DNA from: Betaproteobacteria bacterium
GTDB lineage: Bacteria > Pseudomonadota > Gammaproteobacteria > Burkholderiales > SG8-41
Assembly (NCBI GenBank): GCA_021732805.1
Contig: JAKFUJ010000262.1
Span: forward strand, 1-10,072
Direction of reading: 5' to 3'
Length of the DNA: 10,072 nucleotides
In this document: in pieces, positions 1 through 6,046 of the stretch
Position numbering within the stretch: position 1 is the first letter of the stretch
Layout: each line of letters opens with the position of its first letter
Notes under the pieces: model-generated
The model's database searches: none
What the model saw: the letters and a program-made list of their open reading frames with translations, nothing else
What the model was told of the DNA's origin: nothing
Translations under genes and position numbers: made by a program

Positions 1-1
1 G

Positions 2-379
2 ACCCGCGGGCTTGCGGAAATGACGCGTTTTGGTATTGCGCTGGGCGGTCGCGCTGAAACATTCATGGGACTCTCCGGCGTTGGCGATCTGCTGCTGACC
101 TGCACCGGCGACCTGTCACGCAACCGCAGAATGGGGCTTGCACTGGCGCGCGGCGAAAATGCGGCGGCGGCTCAGGCGGGTTTGGGCCATGTGGCCGAGG
201 GTGTGTTTACTGCCGGCGAGGTGCGCCGCCGCGCCCGTGACCGCGGCATTGAAATGCCGATTACCGATGCCGTGTGCCGGGTGCTGGAGCAGCCGGCAAA
301 TGCAGCGGATGTCGTGCGTGAATTGCTGGCACGCGATGCCAAGCCTGAACACACGGATTTGGCCCCGGGCTTGAAGTGA
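2..379 (+). CDS. gpsA: glycerol-3-phosphate dehydrogenase [NAD(P)+], C-terminal part (5' truncated by window edge)
   Basis: GpsA reduces dihydroxyacetone phosphate to sn-glycerol 3-phosphate with NAD(P)H in the cytoplasm, feeding phospholipid synthesis. Only about 125 residues of the C-terminal helical domain are present; the frame is open through the left edge (Thr-Arg-Gly-Leu-Ala-Glu precedes the first visible Met at base 20), so that Met is internal. Diagnostic segments are RGLAEMTRFGIALGG, then GLSGVGDLLLTCTGDLSRNRRMG with the Arg-Asn pair that lies at the substrate/cofactor site in this family, and EMPITDAVCRVL near the end. These match the E. coli GpsA C-terminus closely from memory, and the length and ending are normal. 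The stop is 5 bp from the stop of the convergent trmL. The Rossmann domain is outside the window. Confidence 0.96.
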   Translation, partial: TRGLAEMTRFGIALGGRAETFMGLSGVGDLLLTCTGDLSRNRRMGLALARGENAAAAQAGLGHVAEGVFTAGEVRRRARDRGIEMPITDAVCRVLEQPANAADVVRELLARDAKPEHTDLAPGLK

Positions 380-384
380 AATGT

Positions 385-849
385 TTACGCGCCATCGCTG
401 AACCCGCACTGACGCCAGGCTTCGTAAACCACCACGGCCACGGCGTTGGACAGATTCAGGCTGCGATTGCCGGCCCGCATCGGCAGACGCAGTCGATGAT
501 TTTCCGCAAAAGTATCCAGCAGTGCAGCGGGCAGACCGCGGGTTTCCGGACCGAAAACCAGGACATCATCTTCAGCGTAGCGCGCAGCGTCATAACGGAT
601 TTTGCCGCGGGTGGTGACGGCAAACATCCGCTGTCCGGGAAAATGACCGCAACAGCCGGCCCAGTCGTCATGTACGATCAGCACCGTGCGTTCGCTGTAG
701 TCAAGACCGGCTCGTGCCAGTGTCCGGTCATTCAAGGTGAAGCCGAGCGGGCGTACCAGATGCAATCGGGCGCCGGTGTTGGCGGCGAGTCGGACCACAT
801 TACCGGTATTGGGTGCGATTTCCGGTTCGTAGAGAACGATGTCGAACAT
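385..849 (-). CDS. trmL: tRNA (cytidine(34)-2'-O)-methyltransferase TrmL (SPOUT family)
   Basis: TrmL 2'-O-methylates the wobble nucleotide (C34 or cmnm5U34) of tRNA-Leu isoacceptors using S-adenosylmethionine. The 154-residue product is the usual size (E. coli about 157). Family segments run the whole length: LYEPEIAPNTGNVVRLAANT at residues 6-25, RAGLDYSE near 46, then the SPOUT trefoil-knot motifs FGPETRGLP at about 99-107 and RSLNLSNAVAVVVYEAWRQ near the C-terminus. The start is the Met directly before the conserved FDIVLYEPEI, as in the family; no strong ribosome binding site is visible. It converges on gpsA and diverges from mshE, sharing the 850-1004 intergenic region. It is a housekeeping gene next to gpsA, with no functional link to the pilus genes expected. 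Confidence 0.95.
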   Translation of the reverse strand: MFDIVLYEPEIAPNTGNVVRLAANTGARLHLVRPLGFTLNDRTLARAGLDYSERTVLIVHDDWAGCCGHFPGQRMFAVTTRGKIRYDAARYAEDDVLVFGPETRGLPAALLDTFAENHRLRLPMRAGNRSLNLSNAVAVVVYEAWRQCGFSDGA

Positions 850-921
850 CAGACGACAGTGGTGTGATATGGGTGGGTTGTCATCAGAGGCCTAACCGGA
901 TATCCTTAATTATCAATAACA

Positions 922-956
922 TGCGCAATGTGCGCAGCACGATGTCAGGCTGCGCA
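922..956. promoter_or_regulatory. cluster of three palindromic TGCGCA hexamers upstream of the mshE sigma-54 promoter
   Basis: TGCGCA, a self-complementary hexamer, occurs at 922-927, 931-936 and 951-956. The first two form a tight dyad with a 3-bp ATG spacer, and the third ends 3 bp before the -24 element of the mshE promoter. Relative to the predicted start near 986 the dyad lies around -64 to -50. This is close for a typical enhancer-binding protein but within reach of a repressor or accessory factor. The clustering is seen directly; protein binding is inference. Confidence 0.4.
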
Positions 957-959
957 TCA

Positions 960-976
960 TGGCACGCGGTTTGCAT
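960..976 (+). promoter_or_regulatory. sigma-54 (RpoN) promoter upstream of mshE
   Basis: TGGCACG at 960-966, four bases, then TTGCA at 971-975 match the RpoN consensus TGGCACG-N4-TTGCW at every defined position. The GG (961-962) and GC (973-974) are separated by exactly 10 bp. Transcription would begin around 986, leaving a leader of about 19 nt before the mshE ATG at 1005. It lies in the intergenic region shared with divergent trmL and points towards mshE. It would need an activator of the NtrC/PilR/FleQ class; none is visible in the window. Confidence 0.8.
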
Positions 977-1004
977 CAGATTATCCATTTTGAGCGAAAA
1001 CTGA

Positions 1005-2711
1005 ATGGCCCGTCCTGAAAAAATCCGCCTTGGTGACTTGCTGGTTCAGCAAAAGCTGCTGACTGAAGTGCACTTGAAGGCCTGCCTTGATGAGCAGAAA
1101 AAAACCGGGCGCCGGCTCGGCAATGTGCTGATCGAGAAAAAGTTCATCACCGAGGAACAGATTTCCAGGGCCCTGGCGCGGCAGATCGGCGCGGTCTATA
1201 TCGATCTCAAGCACTACAACTTCAAACGGGAAGTGGTTGCGAAGCTGCCGGAAACCCAGGCCCGTCGTTTCCGCGCCATGGTGCTTGAAGACACGGGACA
1301 GAATTACACCGTCGCCATGGCCGATCCGACGGATCTCAATGCTTATGACGAGATTACGCGGCTGCTGAAGCGCGATATTGAACTGGCGGTAGTCACAGAG
1401 ACCGAATTGCTGCGCGCCATCGACCGCAGCTACCGGCGCACCGAGCAAATTACCGGTCTGGCCCAGGAGCTGGGTGCCGATATGGGCGATGCGGCAGTTG
1501 CCGATTTTGGCGCGCTGACCACTTCACCCGGCGCCGAAGAAGCACCCGTCGTCAAGCTGCTGCAGACGGTATTCGAGGATGCCACCCAGGCCCGCGCGTC
1601 GGACGTGCATATCGAACCGCAGGAAAAAAAGCTGCAGATCCGTTTCCGTATTGACGGTGTGCTGCATCTGCAAACCGAGACCGATAGCAAAATTGCTTCC
1701 GCGGTGGTGCTGCGGCTGAAGCTGATGTCGGGGCTGGATATTTCCGAGAAACGCATGCCGCAGGACGGGCGCTTCGCCATCAAAATCCGCAATGTTGCCG
1801 TCGATGTGCGGATATCGACGATGCCTACCCAATATGGCGAGTCGGTGGTGATGCGCTTGTTGAATCAGGGCAGCGGCATCCTCGGGCTGGACAACATCGG
1901 TATCCCCGCCGACATGCTGGTCAAGATACGAGAGGTGATCCACCGCCCCAGCGGCATGGTGCTGGTCACCGGACCGACCGGCAGCGGCAAGACCACAACG
2001 CTGTATGCAGCGCTCAATGAACTCAATACCCCGGAACGCAAGATCATCACCGTTGAAGACCCGGTGGAATACCGGCTGCCCGGCATCAATCAGGTGCAGA
2101 TCAACGAAAAAATAGAGCTGACGTTCGATCGCGTGCTGCGCGCGGCGCTGCGCCAGGATCCGGATGTGGTGCTGGTCGGCGAGATGCGCGACGAGAATAC
2201 GGTTGAAACCGGCCTGCGCGCGTCGATGACCGGTCACATGGTGTTTTCAACCCTGCATACCAACGATGCGTCCAGTACACCTGTAAGGCTGCTCGATATG
2301 GGAGCGCCACGTTACATGGTGGCGTTGTCGTTGCAGCTTGTTATTGCGCAGCGACTGGTGCGGGTCATTTGCGAAAGCTGTATTGCGGATTATCAACCGC
2401 TGCCGACAGAACATGAATTTCTGCGCAGCGAGCTTGGCGATACCGTGGATCAGCATACCTACAAACGCGGTCAGGGTTGTTCGTACTGCAACGGCACCGG
2501 CTATCTGGGGCGTACCGGCGTTTATGAAATGCTGGAAATGACCAAGCCCGTGGTTGAAGCGGCGAATCAGGAAGACGTACAGAAATTCATACAGGTTGCC
2601 CGGCAGCAGTTGGGCAAACACACGCTGCGTAACCACGCGGCGCAACTGGCGGCGGCCGGCAGGACTTCTCCCGAAGAAGCCATGCGCGTCAGCAGCCAGC
2701 TCGCGGAGTAA
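1005..2711 (+). CDS. mshE: MSHA pilus assembly ATPase MshE (GspE/PilB family) with N-terminal MshEN c-di-GMP-binding domain
   Basis: This cytoplasmic secretion ATPase powers pilus extension through the inner-membrane platform MshG. The 568-residue product has, in order: an MshEN region with two 24-residue RLG...Q motifs at residues 8-31 and 37-60 separated by exactly 5 residues; the N2/linker region; Walker A GPTGSGKT at 323-330; an Asp box with ITVEDPVEY from about 348; Walker B DPDVVLVGE at 385-393; a His box STLHTND at 415-421; and a tetracysteine zinc site, CxxC at 456/459 and 492/495, typical of extension rather than retraction ATPases. The ATG at 1005 places motif I seven residues in, as expected; the ribosome binding site is weak (GAG around 992). 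It is preceded by a consensus sigma-54 promoter and followed 7 bp later by mshG. In both MshEN motifs the common central Gly is replaced by Lys (K17, K46), while the terminal Arg and Gln are kept. Confidence 0.95.
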   Translation: MARPEKIRLGDLLVQQKLLTEVHLKACLDEQKKTGRRLGNVLIEKKFITEEQISRALARQIGAVYIDLKHYNFKREVVAKLPETQARRFRAMVLEDTGQNYTVAMADPTDLNAYDEITRLLKRDIELAVVTETELLRAIDRSYRRTEQITGLAQELGADMGDAAVADFGALTTSPGAEEAPVVKLLQTVFEDATQARASDVHIEPQEKKLQIRFRIDGVLHLQTETDSKIASAVVLRLKLMSGLDISEKRMPQDGRFAIKIRNVAVDVRISTMPTQYGESVVMRLLNQGSGILGLDNIGIPADMLVKIREVIHRPSGMVLVTGPTGSGKTTTLYAALNELNTPERKIITVEDPVEYRLPGINQVQINEKIELTFDRVLRAALRQDPDVVLVGEMRDENTVETGLRASMTGHMVFSTLHTNDASSTPVRLLDMGAPRYMVALSLQLVIAQRLVRVICESCIADYQPLPTEHEFLRSELGDTVDQHTYKRGQGCSYCNGTGYLGRTGVYEMLEMTKPVVEAANQEDVQKFIQVARQQLGKHTLRNHAAQLAAAGRTSPEEAMRVSSQLAE

Positions 2712-2718
2712 GCGGCGG

Positions 2719-3948
2719 ATGCCATTTTTTTCCTATAAAGGACGCAACGGGCGCGGCGAAGCCGTGCAGGGTGTGCTTGAAGGCGCGGACAGCGGCGCGG
2801 TTGCCGGGCAATTGTTTGGCCTGGGCGTGGTGCCACTCGAAATCAAGCCTTCTGCGGCGCCGGCGGCGGAAGGCTCGGGCTTCAGCTGGAGTTTTGGCAA
2901 GAAAAAAATCGATCCGATGGAAGTCCTGCTGTTCAGCCGCCAGCTTTATACGCTGCTCAAAGCCGGCGTACCGATCATGGGCGCGTTGAAAGGACTGGAA
3001 GATTCGTCGGTGAACCCGCGATTCGCCGAAGTCGTGCGCGATCTGCGGGAAAGCCTCGACTCGGGACGTGAATTGTCGCTGTCGCTAGCGCGGCACCCTG
3101 AGGTGTTTAATCAGTTTTATACGTCCATGGTCAGCGTGGGTGAACAGACCGGCCAAATGGAGGAGGTGTTTTTGCGCCTGTTTCATCACCTCGAATTTGA
3201 AAAATTCATGCGCGAGCAGGTGAAGACGGCGATTCGATATCCGCTGTTTGTGATTGTGACGATGGGGGTTGCCATCGTCATCATCAACATCTTTGTGATA
3301 CCGGCGTTTGCCAAGGTCTATGCGGGGATGAAGGCCGAGCTGCCGTTGATGACCAAGATACTGATTTCTTTTTCAAACTTCATGGTGGAATATTGGCCGT
3401 TCATGCTGGGCGGGCTGGTTGCAGCGATATTCGGATTTCGTGCATGGACCAGAACCGCAGCGGGCAGAATGCAATGGGACCGTTTCAAGCTGCGGATTCC
3501 GGTGGCCGGTACGATCATCCAGAAAGCAACGCTGGCGCGGTTCTCACGCAGTTTTTCACTGGCATTTCGCAGCGGCGTGCCGGTGACCACCAGTCTGGGC
3601 ATGGTCGCCAATACCGTGGAAAACGCGCATATCAGCGAACGCATCATCCGCATGCGGGAAGGGGTGGAGCGCGGCGAATCGGTGCTGCGCACGGCGCGCG
3701 ACGCGGGTGTGTTTACCCCTGTGGTACTGCAGATGATTGCGGTCGGCGAGGAATCGGGTGCTTTGGATGACCTGACAGGCGAAATTGCCGACATGTACCA
3801 GCGCGAGGTCGAATACGACCTGAAAAACCTCAGTTCGCAGATCGAGCCGATATTGATCGTCATGCTGGGCATACTGGTGCTGATTCTGGCGCTGGGCGTA
3901 TTCCTGCCGATCTGGGATCTGGGCGCGGCGGCAACGGCGAAAAAATAA
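2719..3948 (+). CDS. mshG: MSHA pilus inner-membrane platform protein MshG (GspF/PilC family)
   Basis: MshG is the polytopic platform that couples the MshE ATPase to pilin insertion. The product is 409 residues, the normal length. After an N-terminal segment that opens with PFFSYKGRNGRGEAVQG come two T2SSF repeats: the first starts around residue 67 (EVLLFSRQLYTLLKAGVP, then VSVGEQTGQMEEVF), the second around 272 (LARFSRSFSLAFRSGVPV, then IAVGEESGALDDL). Hydrophobic segments at about 175-198, 225-243 and 375-400 give the usual three-helix topology. The frame is open upstream inside mshE, but the ATG at 2719 gives the family N-terminus and has GGAG at 2705-2708, within the end of mshE, 10 bp upstream. 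It starts 7 bp after mshE, so translational coupling is likely. A run of seven T lies at codons 2-5. Confidence 0.95.
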   Translation: MPFFSYKGRNGRGEAVQGVLEGADSGAVAGQLFGLGVVPLEIKPSAAPAAEGSGFSWSFGKKKIDPMEVLLFSRQLYTLLKAGVPIMGALKGLEDSSVNPRFAEVVRDLRESLDSGRELSLSLARHPEVFNQFYTSMVSVGEQTGQMEEVFLRLFHHLEFEKFMREQVKTAIRYPLFVIVTMGVAIVIINIFVIPAFAKVYAGMKAELPLMTKILISFSNFMVEYWPFMLGGLVAAIFGFRAWTRTAAGRMQWDRFKLRIPVAGTIIQKATLARFSRSFSLAFRSGVPVTTSLGMVANTVENAHISERIIRMREGVERGESVLRTARDAGVFTPVVLQMIAVGEESGALDDLTGEIADMYQREVEYDLKNLSSQIEPILIVMLGILVLILALGVFLPIWDLGAAATAKK

Positions 3949-3953
3949 CCTGG

Positions 3954-4457
3954 ATGAAACGACGGGAAAAGGGTTTCTCCCTGCTCGAGTTGGCGGTGGT
4001 CGCGGTGGTGCTGTCCACCTTGCTGGCGGTGTTTCTGGATCGTCTGACGTTTTATCAGGAGGCGGCGGAACGCGCCCGCTTCGAGGCGACACTGAGCGTT
4101 TTCAAAACAGCGCTGCAAATCCGTTTGGCCAATCTGATTCTGGAACGCCGGGAAGGCGAGGCGAAACTGCTGGAAGACGAGAATCCGACACTTTGGTTGT
4201 CGGAAAAGCCGACAAATTATGCCGGCGACTACCCGCAGCGGCCTGAGGTGGGGAACTGGTATTTCGATGCCGCGACACGGGAACTGGTCTATGTGGTGAA
4301 TTTGGGCCGCGGCCTGGCGACGGAGTCGCGTAACGACATGAAACAACTGCGATTTAAAGTGCTGGTCACTTATCAGGCCGTCCACGCGGGTGCGCGGCAG
4401 ATTCAGGGTATCGGTGGTGTTATTTTGCGACCCTCCGGGGCTTATCGGTGGTCGTAA
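3954..4457 (+). CDS. mshF: type IV prepilin-like protein at the mshF position
   Basis: This is a 167-residue protein with a class III signal: leader MKRREKG, cleavage before F8, Glu at mature position 5 (E12), and a hydrophobic helix to about residue 30. The rest is soluble, with a charged helix (QEAAERARFEATLSVFKTA) and then segments such as NPTLWLSEKP and VGNWYFDAATRELVYVVN, which resemble the pseudopilin/MshF group annotated between mshG and mshB in MSHA clusters. It begins 5 bp after mshG without a clear ribosome binding site, so coupling to mshG is likely. The gene name rests mainly on position; the sequence itself only supports a minor prepilin-like protein. Its C-terminus is followed by the sigma-54 promoter of the first pilin. 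Confidence 0.75.
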   Translation: MKRREKGFSLLELAVVAVVLSTLLAVFLDRLTFYQEAAERARFEATLSVFKTALQIRLANLILERREGEAKLLEDENPTLWLSEKPTNYAGDYPQRPEVGNWYFDAATRELVYVVNLGRGLATESRNDMKQLRFKVLVTYQAVHAGARQIQGIGGVILRPSGAYRWS

Positions 4458-4475
4458 TCAGGCCCGGGGTTAACT

Positions 4476-4491
4476 TGGCATTACTTTTGCT
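4476..4491 (+). promoter_or_regulatory. sigma-54 (RpoN) promoter upstream of the first pilin gene
   Basis: TGGCA at 4476-4480 and TTGCT at 4487-4491 with GG (4477-4478) and GC (4489-4490) exactly 10 bp apart match the RpoN core; only the CG after TGGCA is replaced by TT. The predicted transcription start is near 4502. That would leave only about 4 nt before an ATG at 4506 but 34 nt before the ATG at 4536, which supports the latter as the pilin start. Confidence 0.72.
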
Positions 4492-4535
4492 GTAATATCA
4501 AAGACATGGATACGGCATATCGTGAGAAATATCAC

Positions 4536-5015
4536 ATGAACAAGCGTTTACAAAACGGTTTCACGCTGATCGAACTGATCGTGGTGATCATTATTCTGGC
4601 GATTCTCGCAGCCACGGCGCTGCCGCGTTTTGCCAACCTGCAGGTGCAGGCGCGTGTCGCCAAACTCAACGGCGCACTGGGCGCGATGAAAGGCGCCAGC
4701 GCACTGGCGCACGCCGCCTGTCTGGCAACCACGCCGCAGTGTACGACGACGTTGCTGATGGAAGGCGTCAATGTGACCATGATCAACGCGTACCCGACGG
4801 CAAATGCTGCGGGGATCGTGACCGCTGCCGGAATCAATGCCGGCCCGACGTCTGACGATGGGTTTGACATTCAGCTTGGCGGCGCTGCAGCCGGGGCTAC
4901 TTTGCGCTTGATGGTGTTGGGCAATGACCCGGTGAACTGCAGTTTTACCTACAGCGCCCCGAATGCGGCCAATCAGTCGCCGACTTTCAGTACTCTGGTG
5001 ACCTCCGGCTGTTGA
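4536..5015 (+). CDS. mshB: MSHA-type pilin, first of two tandem paralogues (MshB/MshA position)
   Basis: This type IV pilin has 159 residues. The leader MNKRLQNG is cleaved before F9; the mature start FTLIELIVVIIILAILA is canonical with Glu5, followed by ALPRFANLQVQARVAKLNGA, typical of MshA/MshB. The globular part has four cysteines: C62 and C69, then C135 and C159 (last residue), the latter closing a 23-residue C-terminal loop. An in-frame ATG at 4506 would give a longer leader, but it has no ribosome binding site and lies almost at the predicted sigma-54 transcript start; the ATG at 4536 has GAGA at 4524-4527 upstream. The segment YPTANAAGIVTAAGI is shared with the next pilin (IPTADAAGIGTALG), showing the two are paralogues. 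By position it is mshB, but it could equally be a second structural subunit. Confidence 0.88.
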   Translation: MNKRLQNGFTLIELIVVIIILAILAATALPRFANLQVQARVAKLNGALGAMKGASALAHAACLATTPQCTTTLLMEGVNVTMINAYPTANAAGIVTAAGINAGPTSDDGFDIQLGGAAAGATLRLMVLGNDPVNCSFTYSAPNAANQSPTFSTLVTSGC

Positions 5016-5026
5016 TGGAAGCGAAT

Positions 5027-5042
5027 TGGCACGGACATTGCC
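5027..5042 (+). promoter_or_regulatory. sigma-54 (RpoN) promoter upstream of the second pilin gene
   Basis: TGGCACG at 5027-5033, GACA, then TTGC at 5038-5041 is a full match to the RpoN -24/-12 core with GG (5028-5029) and GC (5040-5041) exactly 10 bp apart. It lies entirely in the 89-bp gap between the pilin genes, 12 bp after the first pilin's stop. The predicted start near 5053 leaves a leader of about 52 nt before the ATG at 5105, ending in a strong Shine-Dalgarno sequence. Confidence 0.8.
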
Positions 5043-5092
5043 CTGATGTTGAAGTACAGATTTTAATTTAACCCTGTTTTGATCCGAGAAAG

Positions 5093-5098
5093 AAGGAG
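5093..5098 (+). promoter_or_regulatory. strong ribosome binding site of the second pilin
   Basis: AAGGAG at 5093-5098 sits 6 nt before the ATG at 5105. It is the best Shine-Dalgarno sequence in the window; the other msh genes have weak or coupled starts, which argues that this pilin is the most strongly translated. Confidence 0.75.
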
Positions 5099-5104
5099 AA
5101 GCTA

Positions 5105-5503
5105 ATGAAACAGCAACGTGGTTTTACCCTGGTGGAACTGATTGTCGTGATCGCAATTCTGGGCATTCTGGCGGCCACGGCATTGCCGCGATTCATTGAC
5201 GTCCAGGGCCAAGCGCGAGTCGCAGCAGCGAATGGCCTGATCGGCGCCATGAACTCCGCGGTGCAGCTGTGTTTTTCGTCCTGGGTCGCTGCCGGCAGCA
5301 CCGGTGGCACGTGCGCCATGGTTGGTGGAACCCCGACAGTGGCCTCCGGCATCCCGACCGCGGATGCGGCCGGTATCGGTACGGCACTGGGGAATTTCAC
5401 CGGCTTTACCCAGGCTGGCGCGGTATTCACGTTGACCGCCGCTCCTGCCTGCCAAATCACCTACGTCGCAGCCGGCACTGCTTCAGCGTCAGGCTGTCAG
5501 TGA
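5105..5503 (+). CDS. mshA: MSHA-type major pilin candidate, second tandem paralogue
   Basis: This is a 132-residue type IV pilin. The leader MKQQRG is cleaved before F7; the mature protein is 126 residues and starts FTLVELIVVIAILGILAATA with Glu5, then ALPRFIDVQGQARVAAANG as in MshA. Four cysteines (C56, C70, C116, C131) lie in two pairs, as in the preceding paralogue, with a 14-residue loop between the last two and the final Cys next to the C-terminus. It is expected to be the main fibre subunit, because it has its own consensus sigma-54 promoter, the strongest ribosome binding site in the locus and an intrinsic terminator right after it, a layout typical of an abundant structural protein. 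This assignment is inference; either tandem pilin could be major. Confidence 0.88.
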   Translation: MKQQRGFTLVELIVVIAILGILAATALPRFIDVQGQARVAAANGLIGAMNSAVQLCFSSWVAAGSTGGTCAMVGGTPTVASGIPTADAAGIGTALGNFTGFTQAGAVFTLTAAPACQITYVAAGTASASGCQ

Positions 5504-5535
5504 TGCATACGCCTGATCGCGCCTGAATCGGGCTG

Positions 5536-5579
5536 AAAAAACGGGGAGGCGCGGCTTGCTGCGCGCTCCCCGTTTTTTT
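5536..5579 (+). terminator. strong Rho-independent terminator after the second pilin
   Basis: CGGGGAG at 5542-5548 pairs with CTCCCCG at 5566-5572, and the stem continues inward with GCGCG/CGCGC pairs around a short loop (with one unpaired base). It is flanked by six A on the left and seven T (5573-5579) on the right, so it is a textbook intrinsic terminator and may also work on the opposite strand. It lies 32 bp after the mshA stop and ends 13 bp before the mshC ATG. Confidence 0.93.
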
Positions 5580-5592
5580 GAATGGACCGACA

Positions 5593-6045
5593 ATGAAAAC
5601 CGCGGGTTTTACCCTGGTTGAACTGGTAGTGACAATCGGAATACTGGCGATCCTCGCGGCGGTTGCCGTGCCGCGGTTTTTTCAGGCGACCACCTTCCAG
5701 TCCCGCGGGTTTTACGATCAATCGGCCGCGGTAATACGGCTGGCGCAGAAAACGGCCATTGCGTGGCGGCGTCCGGTTTTTGTCTGTGTCACTGCGAATA
5801 CGGTGACGGCCGCAAATGATGCGGCCTGTGGTCCGGGTACTGTGCTGCCGTTTCCGGTGAGCGGCGGCATTGCTTCGGAAACGGCGCCCGCTGGTGTGAC
5901 ACTCAACGCTGTCGCGTTCAGTTTTGACGGACTGGGTCGTCCCAGCATTCCCGGCGCGACCATTACATTTACCAGCACTATTGCCGGTGATCCGGCGCGG
6001 CAGATCACCATCGCGGCTGAAACCGGTTATGTTTCAGCGAACTGA
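5593..6045 (+). CDS. mshC: MSHA minor pilin MshC (GspH/FimT-like pseudopilin)
   Basis: This 150-residue prepilin has the very short leader MKTAG, mature start FTLVELVVTIGILAILAAVA with Glu5, then VPRFFQ and a GspH/FimT-like globular part containing FSFDGLGRPS and a final AAETGYVSAN. FimT/GspH-type minor pilins are thought to help prime or cap the fibre. The ATG at 5593 gives a normal leader; an in-frame TTG at 5578 would lie inside the terminator and is rejected. No ribosome binding site stronger than GGA (5584-5586) and no sigma-54 or clear sigma-70 promoter is seen between the terminator and the start, so expression probably comes from terminator read-through. mshD begins 1 bp after its stop. 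Confidence 0.9.
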   Translation: MKTAGFTLVELVVTIGILAILAAVAVPRFFQATTFQSRGFYDQSAAVIRLAQKTAIAWRRPVFVCVTANTVTAANDAACGPGTVLPFPVSGGIASETAPAGVTLNAVAFSFDGLGRPSIPGATITFTSTIAGDPARQITIAAETGYVSAN

Positions 6046-6046
6046 G

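Noticed and set aside
327..342. TGGCACG inside gpsA as a further sigma-54 promoter
   Set aside because: No TTGC at the required distance, and it lies inside a coding region facing convergent trmL.
850..930. A sigma-70 promoter for trmL on the - strand
   Set aside because: TTGATA- and GATAAT-like strings occur in the AT-rich patch but not at an acceptable -35/-10 spacing.
1524..2237. A 237-codon open frame on the - strand inside mshE
   Set aside because: His/Arg/Gln-rich antisense translation of the conserved ATPase core; no independent support.
3318..4385. A 355-codon open frame on the - strand across the end of mshG and the mshF-like gene
   Set aside because: It spans two confident + strand genes and a gene junction, and its product resembles nothing; it is a shadow.
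911..4508. Similar TATCAA-N4-ATG strings at 911-923 and 4496-4508 as possible IHF sites or a shared operator
   Set aside because: 11 of 13 bases agree, but they lack the TTR end of the IHF consensus, and one is upstream while the other is downstream of its promoter; probably coincidence.
5578..5595. TTG at 5578 as a start for mshC
   Set aside because: It lies within the terminator T-run and has no ribosome binding site; the ATG at 5593 gives a normal prepilin leader.
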